A stretch of DNA of 30,871 nucleotides from NCBI GenBank assembly GCA_040393065.1, contig JBEBUW010000049.1:1-30871 (forward strand), in the 5' to 3' direction. Shown here one piece after another: positions 30,688-30,871 of this stretch. Both the position numbers and the translations under genes were made by a program. This DNA is from JACCWM01 sp040393065 (GTDB lineage: Bacteria; Myxococcota_A; Bradymonadia; Bradymonadales; Bradymonadaceae). Within the stretch, counting starts at the first letter, position 1, and every line of letters begins with the position of its first letter. Below the pieces are notes generated by a model. That model had not been told where the DNA came from. It worked only from the letters and a program-made list of their open reading frames with translations, and ran no database searches.

Positions 30688-30871
30688 TCACCCCAACCTC
30701 AACAAATTCATCTCTTCTTTCTCCACGCCCAGGCCGTGCTCGACGAGGAGTTTTACGAGTTGTTGGCCGTCCATGAGGCCGACGGGGGTGGCGTCGGGGC
30801 GTTCGGCTTCGAGGCGGGCGCCGGGGCTGAAGTCGCTGGTGGTGATGATGAGGCCTTGTTCGTGGGAGCCG
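30688..30871 (-). CDS. Mrr-type restriction endonuclease, C-terminal part (cut by window edge)
   Basis: About 60 codons of a minus-strand gene whose 5' part lies outside the window; the stop is at 30688-30690. The visible protein includes GLIITTSDFSPGARLEAE and then VGLMDGQQLVKLLVEHGLGV. This matches the end of the Mrr catalytic domain, where a TTS..F...A segment and a LxDGxxLxxLL helix close the PD-(D/E)XK fold. Mrr enzymes are type IV restriction nucleases that attack modified DNA, but the same domain occurs in other nucleases and the N-terminus is needed to choose. Host-like GC-rich codons. Its neighbour is the Avs-like gene, which suggests a defence island. Confidence 0.7.
   Translation of the reverse strand, partial: GSHEQGLIITTSDFSPGARLEAERPDATPVGLMDGQQLVKLLVEHGLGVEKEEMNLLRLG

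Noticed and set aside
1..30871. tRNA, rRNA, insertion sequences or integrase genes
   Set aside because: No cloverleaf with conserved tRNA bases, no rRNA-like stretch and no transposase or integrase motif was seen on either strand.

Overview
The window looks like a chromosomal segment from a high-GC, Gram-negative bacterium of the former Deltaproteobacteria, most likely Myxococcota or Bradymonadota (Bradymonadales type). This is inference. The supporting traits are two secreted proteins ending in MYXO-CTERM-like tails (Cys-Ser, membrane helix, Arg), many lipoproteins with lipoboxes, an OmpA protein with thrombospondin type-3 calcium repeats, a DUF4398 lipoprotein, a formylglycine-enzyme-like domain on a membrane-anchored zinc-ribbon protein, and abundant structured repeats between genes.

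Layout. 1-366: non-coding, with a double-hairpin element and a 41-bp tandem repeat. 367-4131 (minus): yqeY, an ABC exporter and a TSUP permease run together, preceded by a lipoprotein gene. 4402-8822 (plus): zinc-ribbon/FGE-like membrane protein, then a lipoprotein translationally coupled to an M23 peptidase with two golvesin-like domains. 8773-9360: tandem and palindromic repeats. 9364-13398 (minus): amidase, RNase PH, GlpX-type fructose-1,6-bisphosphatase and a methyltransferase, with a triplicated hairpin element between amidase and rph. 13522-17453 (minus): envelope genes (DUF4920 and DUF4398 lipoproteins, OmpA/TSP3 lipoprotein, repeat-plus-barrel protein). 17730-18994 (minus): four very small genes, two encoding glycine-zipper proteins and one a DUF697-like protein, ending in a clear terminator. 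19436-19665: 42-bp minisatellite. 19687-22083: LysR regulator divergent from an NADPH-dependent FMN reductase and a pirin, with a two-site operator between them. 22336-25683 (plus): secreted NlpC/P60 protein with a PLL-like lectin propeller, then an endonuclease/exonuclease/phosphatase-family lipoprotein.

From about 25.8 kb the base composition drops. A single 1446-residue protein (25893-30233) carries an N-terminal Cap4/DUF4297-like nuclease domain, a central STAND P-loop NTPase and a long helical-repeat C-terminus, the architecture of antiviral STAND (Avs) proteins. The right edge cuts into a gene whose C-terminus resembles the Mrr-type restriction endonuclease domain. Together they suggest the start of a defence island inserted beside a truncated host gene.

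The most novel items are the Avs-like protein, the small glycine-zipper cluster, and the family of intergenic double hairpins whose stems change sequence while keeping their pairing. Several secreted hydrolases with binding domains (M23, NlpC/P60, amidase, EEP nuclease) would suit a bacterium that degrades other cells, but that is inference from context.
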